A stretch of DNA of 64,000 nt from Parabacteroides sp. FAFU027 (GCF_022808675.1 NZ_JAKZKV010000007.1:62001-126000), one strand, 5' to 3'. Positions 36,484-45,646 are shown, numbered from the stretch's first letter. Numbers and translations are program-made. Notes: generated by a model from the sequence alone, not told the origin.

Positions 36484-36615
36484 AAACCTTTCAAGAACAA
36501 AATATAGAGTTGTTAGATAAACAAAAGTAATGTATAAAACGGAAAACTGATATTTTTGAATCAGATTTTTATCCAATCTGAATAGACTTTGGGCAAATTA
36601 CCCCGTAAAAGACAA

Positions 36616-38055
36616 TCATAAATCCATCAAAAACTGTTCAATGGCCCTTTTCACGACAGATGTCTGACAGGTGAAAGCATTTACCATTACACAAAAGACA
36701 TATTCCGAACCATTCTTATTTACTATACCGGCGTATGTTAGCACTCCTTCAAAACTTCCGCTTTTTGCCTTTACTTTCCCTTTTAAAGCTGTATTCGCAA
36801 GAAAGCTCTTCAACGTACCATCTTCTCCAGCAATAGCCAATGACCGGACATAACTTTCTTTGTTGTGACTTTGCGTAATCATATAGCGCAACAGATCAAC
36901 CAGAAAACCGGAGTTAACCCTGTTTGATGGAGCAAGACCACTACCATCATAAATCAATATTTTCCCTGCATTAAGGCCTTTCTTATCCCAGAAAGCTTTT
37001 TCGGCTGCAATTCCAGCTGGTAAGGACCCGTCTTTGCTATACCTGGATGCTATAAGTCGCAATAATGCTTCGGCGTAAAAGTTATAGCTTTTCTTATTAG
37101 TCACTTTTATAATTTCGCCCAAAGAGTCTGATCTAAAAGTACACAAGATCTCTCCGTTGGGAATTATGGCACTACCCTGCTGCTCTAAAATCCGGCTGGT
37201 AGTCTCCTCCCCCGATACTTTCACCCCACGACTTCTTAAATACACGGCCAAAGATTGCACCGCAAATAAAGCCGGATCAGGAACATCCCCCTTTATGAAA
37301 AAAAACGATTGATTGGCCGGAACAGAACCATAAATATAACGTTCATGGCAATATGGCATACCATACAGATATGCACTATCTTTATCATTATCTTTTGCTA
37401 TCAGAAAGTTCTGAAACTTTAGACCTATCACTTTCGGTTCAACACCTACAATCCGGGGACGACTTCCTGCTGCTCCGGTCTTAAATGTCAGCTTATAGCT
37501 ATTATCCGAATAATTCAACGCTGAAACTCCGGCCGCATAATAGTTCCCCATATCCTCCCAGGGAGTTTTCCATGGCACAATTTCCGTATTATAAAGTCTC
37601 TCATCACCGATTATTTTACCGTAAATCTCGCGAATACCGTTACGTTTCAAGGCTGATAAAATAGTATCAAAAAATGCACTTTGTCCCTGAGAGGAATACT
37701 GTGCCCCTAAAGTAGGATCACCACTTCCTTTAACGACAATATCTCCGGTCAACACTCCGGCCGAACTGATCTTACCGCTATAATATACCTTGGTTTCAAA
37801 ACGAAACTCCGGACCAAACATCTCTAACGCTGTAGCAGTCGTAAGCAGTTTCTGTGTAGACGCTGGTGTAAGATTGAGTTGAGAATTATGCGATACAATT
37901 GTATTTCCATTACCAACATTCTTAACAGTAACTGAGAGGCCTGCTGATGAAAAACAGTTATTTGAGATAAAATGCTGCAAAGCCTCCGACTTTTGCGCAA
38001 ATCCACTGAAGAAAAGAAACAATGATGAAACCGTAAGGAGTATTTTTCTGTTCAT
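36616..38055 (-). CDS. dacB: D-alanyl-D-alanine carboxypeptidase/endopeptidase, PBP4 type
   Basis: 479 residues from ATG 38055, chosen because a signal peptide (MNRKILLTVSSLFLFFSGFA) begins there; a 50-residue upstream extension has no such character and overlaps the promoter. Serine-peptidase S13 motifs are present: SxxK as PASTQK (Ser66, Lys69), SxN as SYNFYAEALL, and KSG in KAKSGSFEGVLTYAG near the end. The large insertion between motifs is typical of PBP4. It trims or cleaves peptidoglycan cross-links in the periplasm. KSG replaces the usual KTG, a tolerated variant. Confidence 0.93.
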   Translation of the reverse strand: MNRKILLTVSSLFLFFSGFAQKSEALQHFISNNCFSSAGLSVTVKNVGNGNTIVSHNSQLNLTPASTQKLLTTATALEMFGPEFRFETKVYYSGKISSAGVLTGDIVVKGSGDPTLGAQYSSQGQSAFFDTILSALKRNGIREIYGKIIGDERLYNTEIVPWKTPWEDMGNYYAAGVSALNYSDNSYKLTFKTGAAGSRPRIVGVEPKVIGLKFQNFLIAKDNDKDSAYLYGMPYCHERYIYGSVPANQSFFFIKGDVPDPALFAVQSLAVYLRSRGVKVSGEETTSRILEQQGSAIIPNGEILCTFRSDSLGEIIKVTNKKSYNFYAEALLRLIASRYSKDGSLPAGIAAEKAFWDKKGLNAGKILIYDGSGLAPSNRVNSGFLVDLLRYMITQSHNKESYVRSLAIAGEDGTLKSFLANTALKGKVKAKSGSFEGVLTYAGIVNKNGSEYVFCVMVNAFTCQTSVVKRAIEQFLMDL

Positions 38056-38114
38056 AAAGAAATAGTGGTCTGATTTTATATTTGAAAAACAATGACAGGA
38101 AACTAACCGACTGA

Positions 38115-38144
38115 CAAAAGTATTATTTTTGCAATGAACATCAA
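38115..38144 (-). promoter_or_regulatory. dacB promoter, overlapping a divergent -7 box
   Basis: Minus strand: TTG (38142-38144), 19 bp, TACTTTTG (38115-38122). On the plus strand TATTTTTG at 38124-38131 lies inside the spacer and could serve the divergent PerM-like gene, so the two promoters would compete for space. Confidence 0.55.
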
Positions 38145-38209
38145 CATAAGGCGGGGAATTACCTCTTGATTTCTGCATCATATACCACATTTTTCTTATA
38201 TCCATTATT

Positions 38210-39367
38210 ATGATAGAACTTCGAAAACCATTTACCTTTGACCGGGTTTCGCGAATATTTTTCAGTATAATATTTGCAATAGCTATTATTTATATTCTTA
38301 TACTGATAAAGGAAGCACTACTCCCATTTCTTATTGCGTGGCTTATTGCATACCTTCTGAACCCATTGGTTGGATTTTTTCAGAATAAGCTTAAGTTCAA
38401 AAACAGGATTCTTGCCATCATCGCCACTATTATATTTGCAATATCCATCATAATCGGGGCTTCCTGGCTACTAGCACCATCGGTTACGGATGAAATTTAC
38501 AAATTAAAACTTTTAATTAATGAATACCAAAACCGCAAAGGGCCAATACCTCTGATTCCGGCTGAATGGACCATTTATTTCAAACATAATATCAGTCTAG
38601 ATTATCTTCTTTCAGCATTAACAAAGGAAGATATTAAACAATTAATTCAACAGGTCGCCCCCAGATTCTGGGAATTCCTCTCCAGTTCTCTAAACCTGGT
38701 CTTGAGTGTACTGGCATCTGTAATCATCCTGCTTTACACCATATTTATTCTGAAAGATTTTGACCGCATCAGTAATGGTTTTATAGAATTATTCCCCGTA
38801 AGATACAGAAATCTGGTCGAACAAATCATTTCTGATGTAAGTTACGGTATGAACCGATATTTTCGTGGGCAAGCTCTGGTTTCTCTAATTGTAGGTACTT
38901 TGCTGGCGATCGGATTTAAAATCATAGGGATGCCCCTAGGTATTATTATGGGTCTATTGATGGGTTTACTTAACCTTATCCCCTACATGAAATTCGTTGG
39001 GCTACTCCCCATTGTCTTTCTTTCTTTGCTAAAAGCGGCAGAAACCAACGAAAGTTTCTGGGTAATTATAGGTCTTGCTTTTTTAGTTATGGCAATCGTG
39101 CAAGGCATCGAAGATATGATTATTGTGCCAAACGTAATGGGACGGGTAACCGGACTGAACCCTGCAATCATCCTTCTTTCGCTTTCTATCTGGGGTAGTT
39201 TATTAGGTTTGATCGGTCTGATAATTGCACTTCCTGCGACAACTCTTTGCCTGAGTTACTACAAAAGATACATTTTACACGAAATCGATAAAAAAAATCC
39301 ATCCACCTACGATGCTGATTCCATGACAAATAGAGATATTCAGCACAAAAACCAGGAAAATCTTTAA
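38210..39367 (+). CDS. AI-2E-family (PerM-like) transporter
   Basis: 385 residues with about eight membrane helices: three near the N-terminus, a soluble insertion (about 100-170), then helices up to ~350. The family pattern is clear in LLPFLIAWLIAYLLNPLVGF (about 41-60) and in GIEDMIIVPNVMGRVTGLNP. Members include autoinducer-2 exporters and Na+/H+ antiporters; no substrate can be inferred here. Divergent from dacB; the tRNA promoter follows immediately after its stop. Confidence 0.9.
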   Translation: MIELRKPFTFDRVSRIFFSIIFAIAIIYILILIKEALLPFLIAWLIAYLLNPLVGFFQNKLKFKNRILAIIATIIFAISIIIGASWLLAPSVTDEIYKLKLLINEYQNRKGPIPLIPAEWTIYFKHNISLDYLLSALTKEDIKQLIQQVAPRFWEFLSSSLNLVLSVLASVIILLYTIFILKDFDRISNGFIELFPVRYRNLVEQIISDVSYGMNRYFRGQALVSLIVGTLLAIGFKIIGMPLGIIMGLLMGLLNLIPYMKFVGLLPIVFLSLLKAAETNESFWVIIGLAFLVMAIVQGIEDMIIVPNVMGRVTGLNPAIILLSLSIWGSLLGLIGLIIALPATTLCLSYYKRYILHEIDKKNPSTYDADSMTNRDIQHKNQENL

Positions 39368-39376
39368 GCGAAAACA

Positions 39377-39407
39377 TTTGCAGATTAAAAATAAACCCCT
39401 ACCTTTG
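39377..39407 (+). promoter_or_regulatory. Promoter of the tRNA cluster
   Basis: TTTG (39377-39380), 19 bp, TACCTTTG (39400-39407): consensus promoter 30 bp before the first tRNA. Confidence 0.8.
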
Positions 39408-39436
39408 CATCGCTTTTGAAAAACAAAGCAACTGAT

Positions 39437-39509
39437 GATTCGCTAGCTCAGCTGGTAGAGCACAACACTTTTAATGTTGGGGTCCTGGGTTCGAACCCCA
39501 GGCGGATCA
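39437..39509 (+). tRNA. tRNA-Lys (anticodon TTT), copy 1
   Basis: 73 nt cloverleaf with acceptor GATTCGC/GCGGATC, anticodon loop CTTTTAA, T-loop GGTTCGAACCC and discriminator A. CCA is not encoded. Confidence 0.96.
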
Positions 39510-39545
39510 CAAAAAACATTTTTTCCTTCTAAAGGAAATCCCGAT

Positions 39546-39618
39546 GATTCGCTAGCTCAGCTGGTAGAGCACAACACTTTTAATGTTGGGGTCCTGGGTT
39601 CGAACCCCAGGCGGATCA
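39546..39618 (+). tRNA. tRNA-Lys (anticodon TTT), copy 2
   Basis: Identical to copy 1 over all 73 nt, 36 bp downstream of it: a recent tandem duplication or gene conversion. Confidence 0.96.
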
Positions 39619-39630
39619 CAAAACTCAAAC

Positions 39631-39704
39631 GGTGTGGTAGTTCAGCTGGTTAGAATACCTGCCTGTCACGCAGGGGGTCGCGGGTTCGAGTCCCGTCCAT
39701 ACCG
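39631..39704 (+). tRNA. tRNA-Asp (anticodon GTC)
   Basis: 74 nt with acceptor GGTGTGG/CCATACC, anticodon loop CTGTCAC, T-loop GGTTCGAGTCC and discriminator G. A terminator follows directly. Confidence 0.96.
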
Positions 39705-39705
39705 C

Positions 39706-39733
39706 AAAAAGCAAGTCGAAAGGCTTGCTTTTT
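39706..39733 (+). terminator. Terminator of the tRNA cluster
   Basis: AAAAAGCAAG (39706-39715) pairs with CTTGCTTTTT (39724-39733), followed by more T. Confidence 0.85.
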
Positions 39734-39903
39734 TTGTTTATACAAAAACATTACAGAATAACAAACTGACAAACGTGCTATAAATAACGAATTAACAAGG
39801 ATTTATCCCCAAATTCAGTTAAAAATCACCCCTTTCAAAAACGGAATCAATACAGGTGATTTTTTATATGTAACTTTGCTCAGTTTATATCTAATCTTAA
39901 TAT

Positions 39904-40998
39904 ATGAATTCATTAAAAATCGGAAACCTAACGGCTCGTGTACCTATTATTCAAGGAGGTATGGGAGTAGGTATTTCATTAAACGGACTTGCATCTGCCG
40001 TTGCTAACGAAGGTGGAATCGGTGTTATCTCATGCGCCGGTCTTGGTCTTATCTACAGAAACACTGCTAAAGATTATATGGAAGCGTGCATCTGTGGTCT
40101 CAAAGAAGAAATCAGAAAAGCAAAAGAAAAAACATCCGGTATAGTCGGGGTAAACATAATGATGGCTCTTACCAACTTTGCGGATATGGTTAAGACCTCC
40201 ATTGCGGAAAAAGCTGATATTATTTTTGCCGGAGCAGGACTGCCATTGGATCTTCCCAAATATCGCACTCCCGATTGTACAACCAAGCTGGTTCCTATTG
40301 TTTCTTCTGCCAGAGCAGCCAAGCTGATCTGTGACAAATGGAAATCTTTGTACGACTATCTACCCGATATGATCGTGGTGGAAGGCCCTAAAGCTGGTGG
40401 TCACCTTGGCTTTAAAAGCGATCAGATTCACGACCCTAACTTCTCTCTGGAGACCTTGATTCCGGAAGTTGTAAAAGAGGTTGCCGTTTTTGAAGAAAAA
40501 TATGGTGTAGAAATTCCTGTAATTGCTGCCGGTGGTATCTACACAGGTGAAGATATGTACAACATCATGCAGAAAGGCGCTAAAGGCGTTCAAATTGCCA
40601 GCCGTTTTGTAACTACTCACGAATGTGATGCTGACGAAAAATTCAAGATGTCATATGTAAAGGCAGATGTAAATGATGTTGAGATCATCCAGAGCCCGGT
40701 GGGAATGCCAGGTCGTGCTTTAAAGAATAATTTCCTTGAAAAAGTAAAACAAGGTTTGACCAAACCAAAATCATGCCCTTATCAGTGCTTAAGAACCTGC
40801 GACTACCAAAAAAGCCCTTATTGCATCATTGTTGCACTTTACAATGCTTACAAAGGAAATCTGGACAATGGTTATGCATTTGCAGGTAGTAATGCTTATC
40901 TTGCACCCAAAATATCATCGGTTAAAGAGACTATCAATGACCTGATGAGCCGTTTTGAAAAAGCAAAAACGGAAACATTAGCAAAAATCAAGAAATAA
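39904..40998 (+). CDS. Nitronate monooxygenase/FabK-like flavoprotein
   Basis: 364 residues, a TIM-barrel FMN enzyme. Family signatures: VPIIQGGMGVGIS at the N-terminus, EGPKAGGHLG with the catalytic His region, VIAAGGIYTGED and GVQIASRFV for phosphate binding. The C-terminal part has a cluster CPYQCLRTCDYQKSPYCI (about 296-313) not found in minimal nitronate monooxygenases, possibly a metal site. It could oxidise nitronates or act as an enoyl-ACP reductase relative; neither is proven. A -7 box (TAACTTTG, 39871-39878) lies ~25 bp upstream. Confidence 0.88.
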   Translation: MNSLKIGNLTARVPIIQGGMGVGISLNGLASAVANEGGIGVISCAGLGLIYRNTAKDYMEACICGLKEEIRKAKEKTSGIVGVNIMMALTNFADMVKTSIAEKADIIFAGAGLPLDLPKYRTPDCTTKLVPIVSSARAAKLICDKWKSLYDYLPDMIVVEGPKAGGHLGFKSDQIHDPNFSLETLIPEVVKEVAVFEEKYGVEIPVIAAGGIYTGEDMYNIMQKGAKGVQIASRFVTTHECDADEKFKMSYVKADVNDVEIIQSPVGMPGRALKNNFLEKVKQGLTKPKSCPYQCLRTCDYQKSPYCIIVALYNAYKGNLDNGYAFAGSNAYLAPKISSVKETINDLMSRFEKAKTETLAKIKK

Positions 40999-41016
40999 AG
41001 ATTGATATACTAAAAG

Positions 41017-41046
41017 AAAGACCTTCAGTTCATGCTGAAGGTCTTT
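41017..41046. terminator. Terminator between the convergent flavoprotein and TPM genes
   Basis: AAAGACCTTCAG (41017-41028), short loop, CTGAAGGTCTTT (41035-41046), then T on the plus strand. Confidence 0.85.
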
Positions 41047-41053
41047 TTTATAT

Positions 41054-41866
41054 CTACCAGCTACCACCGGCACCTCCTCCACCAAAGTCACCGCCACCGA
41101 AACCGCCAAAATCGCCACCGCTATCACTACTACCTCCTCCGGAAAAATTTCCCCAGGAGCCATTATGATTACGATTAGCCATGCCGGCAAGGAAAATCAT
41201 CGTCCAAAGATCAGGTCCTGAGCTTCCGCCTCCACGACCAGTAAAATCATCATTGCCGCGATTCCCTCTTTTAATCAGCACAATGACGATAATGACAAAT
41301 ATAATGACGACGAGTCCGATTCCTGAGCCTCCTCCTTTTTTAGGACTTTCTGTTTTATACTTGTACTCCCCTTGGGCAACCGGCATAATCACCCGCAATG
41401 CACTGACTACACCTCCGAAATAATCATTCCGGCGAAAATAAGGTATCATTTCATTCTCTACAATTCTCTTGCAGATGGCATCCGGCAATGCTCCTTCCAG
41501 TCCGTATCCGGTTGCAATAAAGGCTTCGCCCCGGGTTTCATTTTTAGGCTTCAGGAGAATCACGATACCATTATTGCGTTTTGCCTTCCCCACTCCCCAT
41601 TTCGAACCAATCTGCTGGGCAAAGGTCATTTTATCATAACCACCCAAATCATTAACTGTTACAATAACAATTTCATTGGAGGTGCTATCATTAAATGCGA
41701 CAAGTGACTGCTCCAACTCCTGTCGTTGTTCATCAGAAAAGATGCCCGCTAAATCATTGACCAACCTTGGCGGATTGGGCTTCGCAGGAATCTGCGCCTG
41801 AATGGTTATCGCAAACACCCCAACCAGCATCATCAGGAAAATAGATCTGATATTTCTACGTTTCAT
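41054..41866 (-). CDS. TPM-domain membrane protein with Gly-rich tail (YgcG family)
   Basis: 270 residues from ATG 41866, where a signal peptide begins (IRSIFLMMLVGVFAITIQAQ). The frame extends further upstream but overlaps the previous gene's end. The TPM domain covers about 30-155 (LVNDLAGIFSDEQRQELEQ, then GYDKMTFAQQIGSKWGVG, NNGIVILLKP and ATGYGLEGALPD). One membrane helix follows (about 185-203), then a Ser/Gly-rich tail. TPM proteins are envelope proteins with reported phosphatase activity in plants; the bacterial role is unsettled. Third gene of the LemA-TPM-TPM operon. Confidence 0.9.
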   Translation of the reverse strand: MKRRNIRSIFLMMLVGVFAITIQAQIPAKPNPPRLVNDLAGIFSDEQRQELEQSLVAFNDSTSNEIVIVTVNDLGGYDKMTFAQQIGSKWGVGKAKRNNGIVILLKPKNETRGEAFIATGYGLEGALPDAICKRIVENEMIPYFRRNDYFGGVVSALRVIMPVAQGEYKYKTESPKKGGGSGIGLVVIIFVIIVIVLIKRGNRGNDDFTGRGGGSSGPDLWTMIFLAGMANRNHNGSWGNFSGGGSSDSGGDFGGFGGGDFGGGGAGGSW

Positions 41867-41879
41867 TATCTTGTTTATT

Positions 41880-42317
41880 TTAAATCCCGAATGAAATATC
41901 ATCAGGCAATTCATTTGTATCATCTTTACGGTATTGGAAATGCTGTTTCAGTAATTTCCCGGCTTCAAGCACTGCAAGTGAAATACCGTCTGTCAGATTG
42001 CCCTGAGCAAATTGAGTCCGCATTATCTCTTTTACACTATCCCAGAAATCAGGAGGAACAATGGAATTGATCCCTTTATCTCCTATTACGGCAAACTTTC
42101 GGGATTCTACAGCGACATAAATCAATACGCCATTACGTTGTACTGTCTTTTCCATCTCCAATTGATAGAATAGCCAGGCTGCATGATCGAGTACGTCTTC
42201 TCTGCAAAATCGTTCGATTCTGACCCGAATCTCACCGGAAGTATCTAATTCAGCCTGCCGAATAGACTCTGTAATTTTATGCTGTTGTTCTTTTGTAAAA
42301 TAACTGGAAGCTCCCAT
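41880..42317 (-). CDS. TPM-domain protein
   Basis: 145 residues, a bare TPM domain without signal peptide (SYFTKEQQHKITESIRQAEL, then TSGEIRVRIERFC, RNGVLIYVAVESRKFAVIGDK split across residues ~60-80, and an FWDSVKEIMRTQF helix). The pairing of a short and a long TPM protein behind lemA is a common Bacteroidota arrangement, suggesting one envelope complex. It ends 13 nt before the larger TPM gene's start. Confidence 0.9.
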   Translation of the reverse strand: MGASSYFTKEQQHKITESIRQAELDTSGEIRVRIERFCREDVLDHAAWLFYQLEMEKTVQRNGVLIYVAVESRKFAVIGDKGINSIVPPDFWDSVKEIMRTQFAQGNLTDGISLAVLEAGKLLKQHFQYRKDDTNELPDDISFGI

Positions 42318-42383
42318 GTGTTTTTCATTTAGATTTAGTCATGCCGAAACCATTTATTTCAGCATGACAGAATAAATATACTC

Positions 42384-42992
42384 CTATTTCCCAAAATCAA
42401 AACTCACACCCGGAGCCTTTTCCGCACCTGCCTGAGCCTGGAAGTAACCTTTTTTCTCAAAACTGAACATTACAGCCATGATATTTCCCGGAAAATGACG
42501 AATTACATTGTTATATCCATTTACTTCGTCATTAAATTTCCCACGTTCAACCGAGATGCGGTTTTCAGTGCCTTCCAGTTGTGCCTGTAACTCAAGAAAG
42601 TTCTGGTTTGCCTTGAGCTCAGGATAACGCTCAACTACAACCATCAATCTGCTTAACGCTGAAGATAAACCATCCTGAGCTTTTTGAAAAGCCGCAATAT
42701 TCGACTCATTCAAATGAGTCGGGTCTATCTTAACAGACGTCGCACTAGCCCTGGCTGCCATTACCTCCTTCAATGTCGATTTTTCAAAATTGGCAGCTCC
42801 TTCAACCGTTTTAACAAGATTAGGAATAAGATCAGCGCGGCGTTGATAGACATTTTCTACCTGCGACCAGGCTTTGGCCACAGCTTCATCCTTTGTCACC
42901 ATACCGTTATAGGTACCCGACATCCATGTTCCCAAAATAAAAATAAGACCAACGATAACAATTAATGCAATCCAACCTTTTGACAGTTTCAT
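42384..42992 (-). CDS. lemA: LemA-family membrane protein
   Basis: 202 residues. A single N-terminal membrane helix (IALIVIVGLIFILGTWM, about 8-24) is followed by the family's long antiparallel helices with KAWSQVENVYQRRADLIPNL (about 40-59) and ELQAQLEGTENRISVER. LemA proteins are envelope proteins of unclear biochemical role. First gene of the operon with two TPM genes. A -7 box (TATATTTG, minus, 43022-43029) lies 30 bp upstream. Confidence 0.94.
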   Translation of the reverse strand: MKLSKGWIALIVIVGLIFILGTWMSGTYNGMVTKDEAVAKAWSQVENVYQRRADLIPNLVKTVEGAANFEKSTLKEVMAARASATSVKIDPTHLNESNIAAFQKAQDGLSSALSRLMVVVERYPELKANQNFLELQAQLEGTENRISVERGKFNDEVNGYNNVIRHFPGNIMAVMFSFEKKGYFQAQAGAEKAPGVSFDFGK

Positions 42993-43420
42993 AATTCATT
43001 CAATTTATAAGTGATTCAAAGCAAATATAATACTAATGCAGCACACTTATGAATAAAATCGACAAAGACGAATAATAGAGGGTTGAATTTTTTATTTTGC
43101 AAGATAAGCTCAAGTGGGTTAACCATCCTGTTTCCAGGCTTTAGGCTTCTGATAATCCACGACCTGAATAATAAAGAATGTAAAAAATACGCTGTTAAAC
43201 ATGCGATAAGTCCCCCTTGATGAAACTTCGGACTTCCTGTTGACAAATTCGCAAATGGTTAGCTATAAGGGGTATTTCGAGGGTTCCAGCTTTCATTTTG
43301 TCACACATTTTATCAGTTCTGAAAGAGATGTTACAAACCTGTTACAACTTGATTTTATTGATGTTACGAATAAAATACCTATCTTTGATGTCGCTTTTAA
43401 AAACCCAAAAACAAAAATTT
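42993..43420. other. Divergent regulatory region of lemA and the DUF47 gene
   Basis: 428 bp if the DUF47 gene starts at 43421. It holds the lemA -7 box at 43022-43029 and the DUF47 promoter at 43358-43387. A short minus-strand frame at 43016-43246 is not protein-like. No other feature recognised. Confidence 0.5.
43358..43387 (+). promoter_or_regulatory. Promoter of the phosphate-transport pair, decides the DUF47 start
   Basis: TTG (43358-43360), 19 bp, TATCTTTG (43380-43387). The box abuts an in-frame ATG at 43388, so translation must begin further down, at ATG 43421. Confidence 0.65.
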
Positions 43421-44047
43421 ATGTTACGAGGACTTTTGCCCAAAGAAGGCGCTTTTTTCGATTATTTCGATCAATTGATGGATATCAACAAAAACATCAG
43501 TCGTACATTCCTTGAAATGGTCGAAGGAAAGCAAAGCTTTGAATCAGCATCGACAAGTATCAAAAAAATGGAACGTGATGCAGACCGCATCTCACGTGTT
43601 TGTCTTGATCTTTTGCACCGTACATTTATTACGCCAATCGATCGTGACGATATCTTTAACCTGGTGAAATGCCTTGACGGTTTTGCCGACAACATTAATT
43701 CATCAGCATACCGTTTTGCTAATTATGGTGTGGAAGAAGTACGCAATGAAACTTTTGAATTTGCAAAAGTGATTATTGCTGCAGTTGACGCACTTGACGT
43801 TGCGATGCACGGGTTGAAAAACATCAAAAAGAACGATCAGGTTATGCGTGAAAAATGCGTATTGATCCACGATCTTGAAGATGAATCAGACGAAATCAAC
43901 CGTAAAGCAGTAGCAGCATTGTTTTCACAAAACGATGTAATGATGTTGCTGAAATGGAAATCAATCTTCGAACGTATGGAGCGCGCTGTTGACCGTTTGA
44001 ATCATGCAGCAAACATCATCGAAACTGTAATCATTGAACAATCATAA
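43421..44047 (+). CDS. DUF47/PhoU-like Pit accessory protein
   Basis: 208 residues from ATG 43421, the usual family length. The open frame runs back to 43298, but the promoter box at 43380-43387 rules out the earlier ATGs. The sequence is all helical with PhoU-like features (LPKEGAFFDYFDQLMDINK, then MERDADRISRVCLDLLHRTF, TPIDRDDIFNLVKCLDGFAD). Proteins of this family are encoded beside Pit-type phosphate transporters and are thought to regulate them; pit follows 61 bp downstream. Confidence 0.9.
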   Translation: MLRGLLPKEGAFFDYFDQLMDINKNISRTFLEMVEGKQSFESASTSIKKMERDADRISRVCLDLLHRTFITPIDRDDIFNLVKCLDGFADNINSSAYRFANYGVEEVRNETFEFAKVIIAAVDALDVAMHGLKNIKKNDQVMREKCVLIHDLEDESDEINRKAVAALFSQNDVMMLLKWKSIFERMERAVDRLNHAANIIETVIIEQS

Positions 44048-44108
44048 TCCCCGACTCCTTCATTTTTTTGGAAGAATCAGTTCATTCATTTAACAAAAAC
44101 AAGAATCT

Positions 44109-45137
44109 ATGGGGTCAATCTTTATAGTCGTATGTATTACTGTTGCCCTGGCGTTGATTTTTGACGTCATCAATGGTTTTCACGATGCGGCTAACTCAAT
44201 CGCCACGATTGTTTCCACACGCGTGCTTTCGCCGCGCTTTGCCGTGATGTGGGCGGCTTTCTTCAACTTTATTGCAATGTTTATCTTTGCTCCCAAAGTA
44301 GCAAACACTATTGCTAAAATCATTAAAATAGACCAAGGCGACAATGCTTTTATTTATGTGGTATTAGCAGGACTGCTTGGAGCTATCATTTGGGACCTTA
44401 TCACCTGGTGGTACGGACTTCCGGCCAGTTCCTCTCACGCACTGCTTGGAGGTTTGGTGGGTGCAGGACTTGCATATAAAGGCACTTCTGTCATTAACTG
44501 GGATGTAGTAACTAAAACAGCTGCTTTTATCCCTATTGCACCACTGGTTGGTGTTGTTTTAGGTTTCTTTGTAATGATAGGAGTAATCTGGTTGGTGCAT
44601 AAATGGACTCCGAAAAAGGTAGATACAACCTTCCGTGCCGGACAGCTGATATCAGCCGCTCTTTACTCAATCAGCCACGGTGCCAATGATGCCCAGAAAA
44701 CAATGGGGGTTATTGTTGCTATTCTTGTAGCCGGTAAAATTTACACTCCTGATATTGAGCTTTCTATGGGTAACCAAACACTCTGGATTATTATGGCTTG
44801 TCAGGTCGCTATGGCAGCCGGCACCATGATGGGCGGTTGGAAAATTGTAAAAACCATGGGTATGAAACTGACCCAGTTGAAACCTGTTCACGGGTTCTGT
44901 GCTGAGTTAGCAGGTTCCTGCTCAATCTTCATCGCTACTCATTTGGGAATTCCGATTTCCACTACTCACACTATTTCCGGTTCTATTATTGGCGTAGGTT
45001 CTGTTCAGAATCTGGCTGGTGTAAAATGGGAAACAGCAATCCGTATCGTAGCGGCATGGGTATTAACGATCCCGGCAGCAGGGATTGTTAGTGCATTGGT
45101 ATTCTGGGGTATCAGAGCTTTACATTGCGGATTCTGA
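44109..45137 (+). CDS. pit: Low-affinity inorganic phosphate transporter, Pit family
   Basis: 342 residues, about ten membrane helices, with the two inverted PD001131-type signatures: DVINGFHDAANSIATIV near the N-terminus and ISHGANDAQKTMGVIVA in the second half. It imports (metal-)phosphate using the ion gradient. It is preceded by its probable regulator (DUF47) and followed by a hairpin at 45166-45208. Confidence 0.96.
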   Translation: MGSIFIVVCITVALALIFDVINGFHDAANSIATIVSTRVLSPRFAVMWAAFFNFIAMFIFAPKVANTIAKIIKIDQGDNAFIYVVLAGLLGAIIWDLITWWYGLPASSSHALLGGLVGAGLAYKGTSVINWDVVTKTAAFIPIAPLVGVVLGFFVMIGVIWLVHKWTPKKVDTTFRAGQLISAALYSISHGANDAQKTMGVIVAILVAGKIYTPDIELSMGNQTLWIIMACQVAMAAGTMMGGWKIVKTMGMKLTQLKPVHGFCAELAGSCSIFIATHLGIPISTTHTISGSIIGVGSVQNLAGVKWETAIRIVAAWVLTIPAAGIVSALVFWGIRALHCGF

Positions 45138-45165
45138 TTTTTAGAATCTTCAGGTTTATAAAAAG

Positions 45166-45208
45166 AACAGCCTTGGCATTGTGTCTATGACATATTGCCA
45201 GGGCTGTT
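45166..45208 (+). terminator. Terminator of the phosphate-transport pair
   Basis: AACAGCCTTGGCA (45166-45178) pairs with TGCCAGGGCTGTT (45196-45208) with one mismatch, followed by TT. Confidence 0.7.
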
Positions 45209-45374
45209 TTCATTTGTGATCCTCTGGAAAGATTTGTTTTGCAGCAACGCTATTTTTTCAGCGACCCTCAACCTGATCAAATATTGACTTGAAGTTTATT
45301 TGTCAACTAATCATTTTCCAGCTTGAGATACTATCAATTACTCGACAAACGACTATTCTTTGATTTTAGAACGG

Positions 45375-45540
45375 TTATTTTGGGGCTGATTACTTGCATC
45401 ACAGTTTGAAAACAACTATTTTTTCGTCAATTATGTGTATCAAGGTTTGAGAGCAATCATTTTTTCGTCAATTAAGTGCGTCACAGGTTTGAGAACGAGT
45501 TATTTTTCGTCGATTATGGCATTTCGATTCTGAGAAGAGC
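45375..45540. repeat. Degenerate tandem repeat, four units of 42 bp
   Basis: Units begin at 45375, 45417, 45459 and 45501 (last unit 40 bp). Each contains a T run, CGTCAATTA-like bases, a TCAC/TCAAG-like middle and GTTTGAGA. Degeneracy suggests an old array. Confidence 0.65.
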
Positions 45541-45646
45541 TAATTTTTATTCAGCAAAAACATTTCCGGCATTGCTTCAAGTAAAAAACAAAAGCAGAAG
45601 AATATCCCCTGCCTTTGTACTATCCATGAATCAAAAATTTACATAT

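Larger units (their letters stand above)
45138..45646. other. Intergenic region with pit terminator and tandem repeat
   Basis: 509 bp. It contains the pit terminator and four ~42-bp tandem units (45375-45540). No gene recognised; a plus-strand open frame at 45476-45682 overlaps the repeat and the end of the DUF2264 gene and is not called. Confidence 0.5.
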
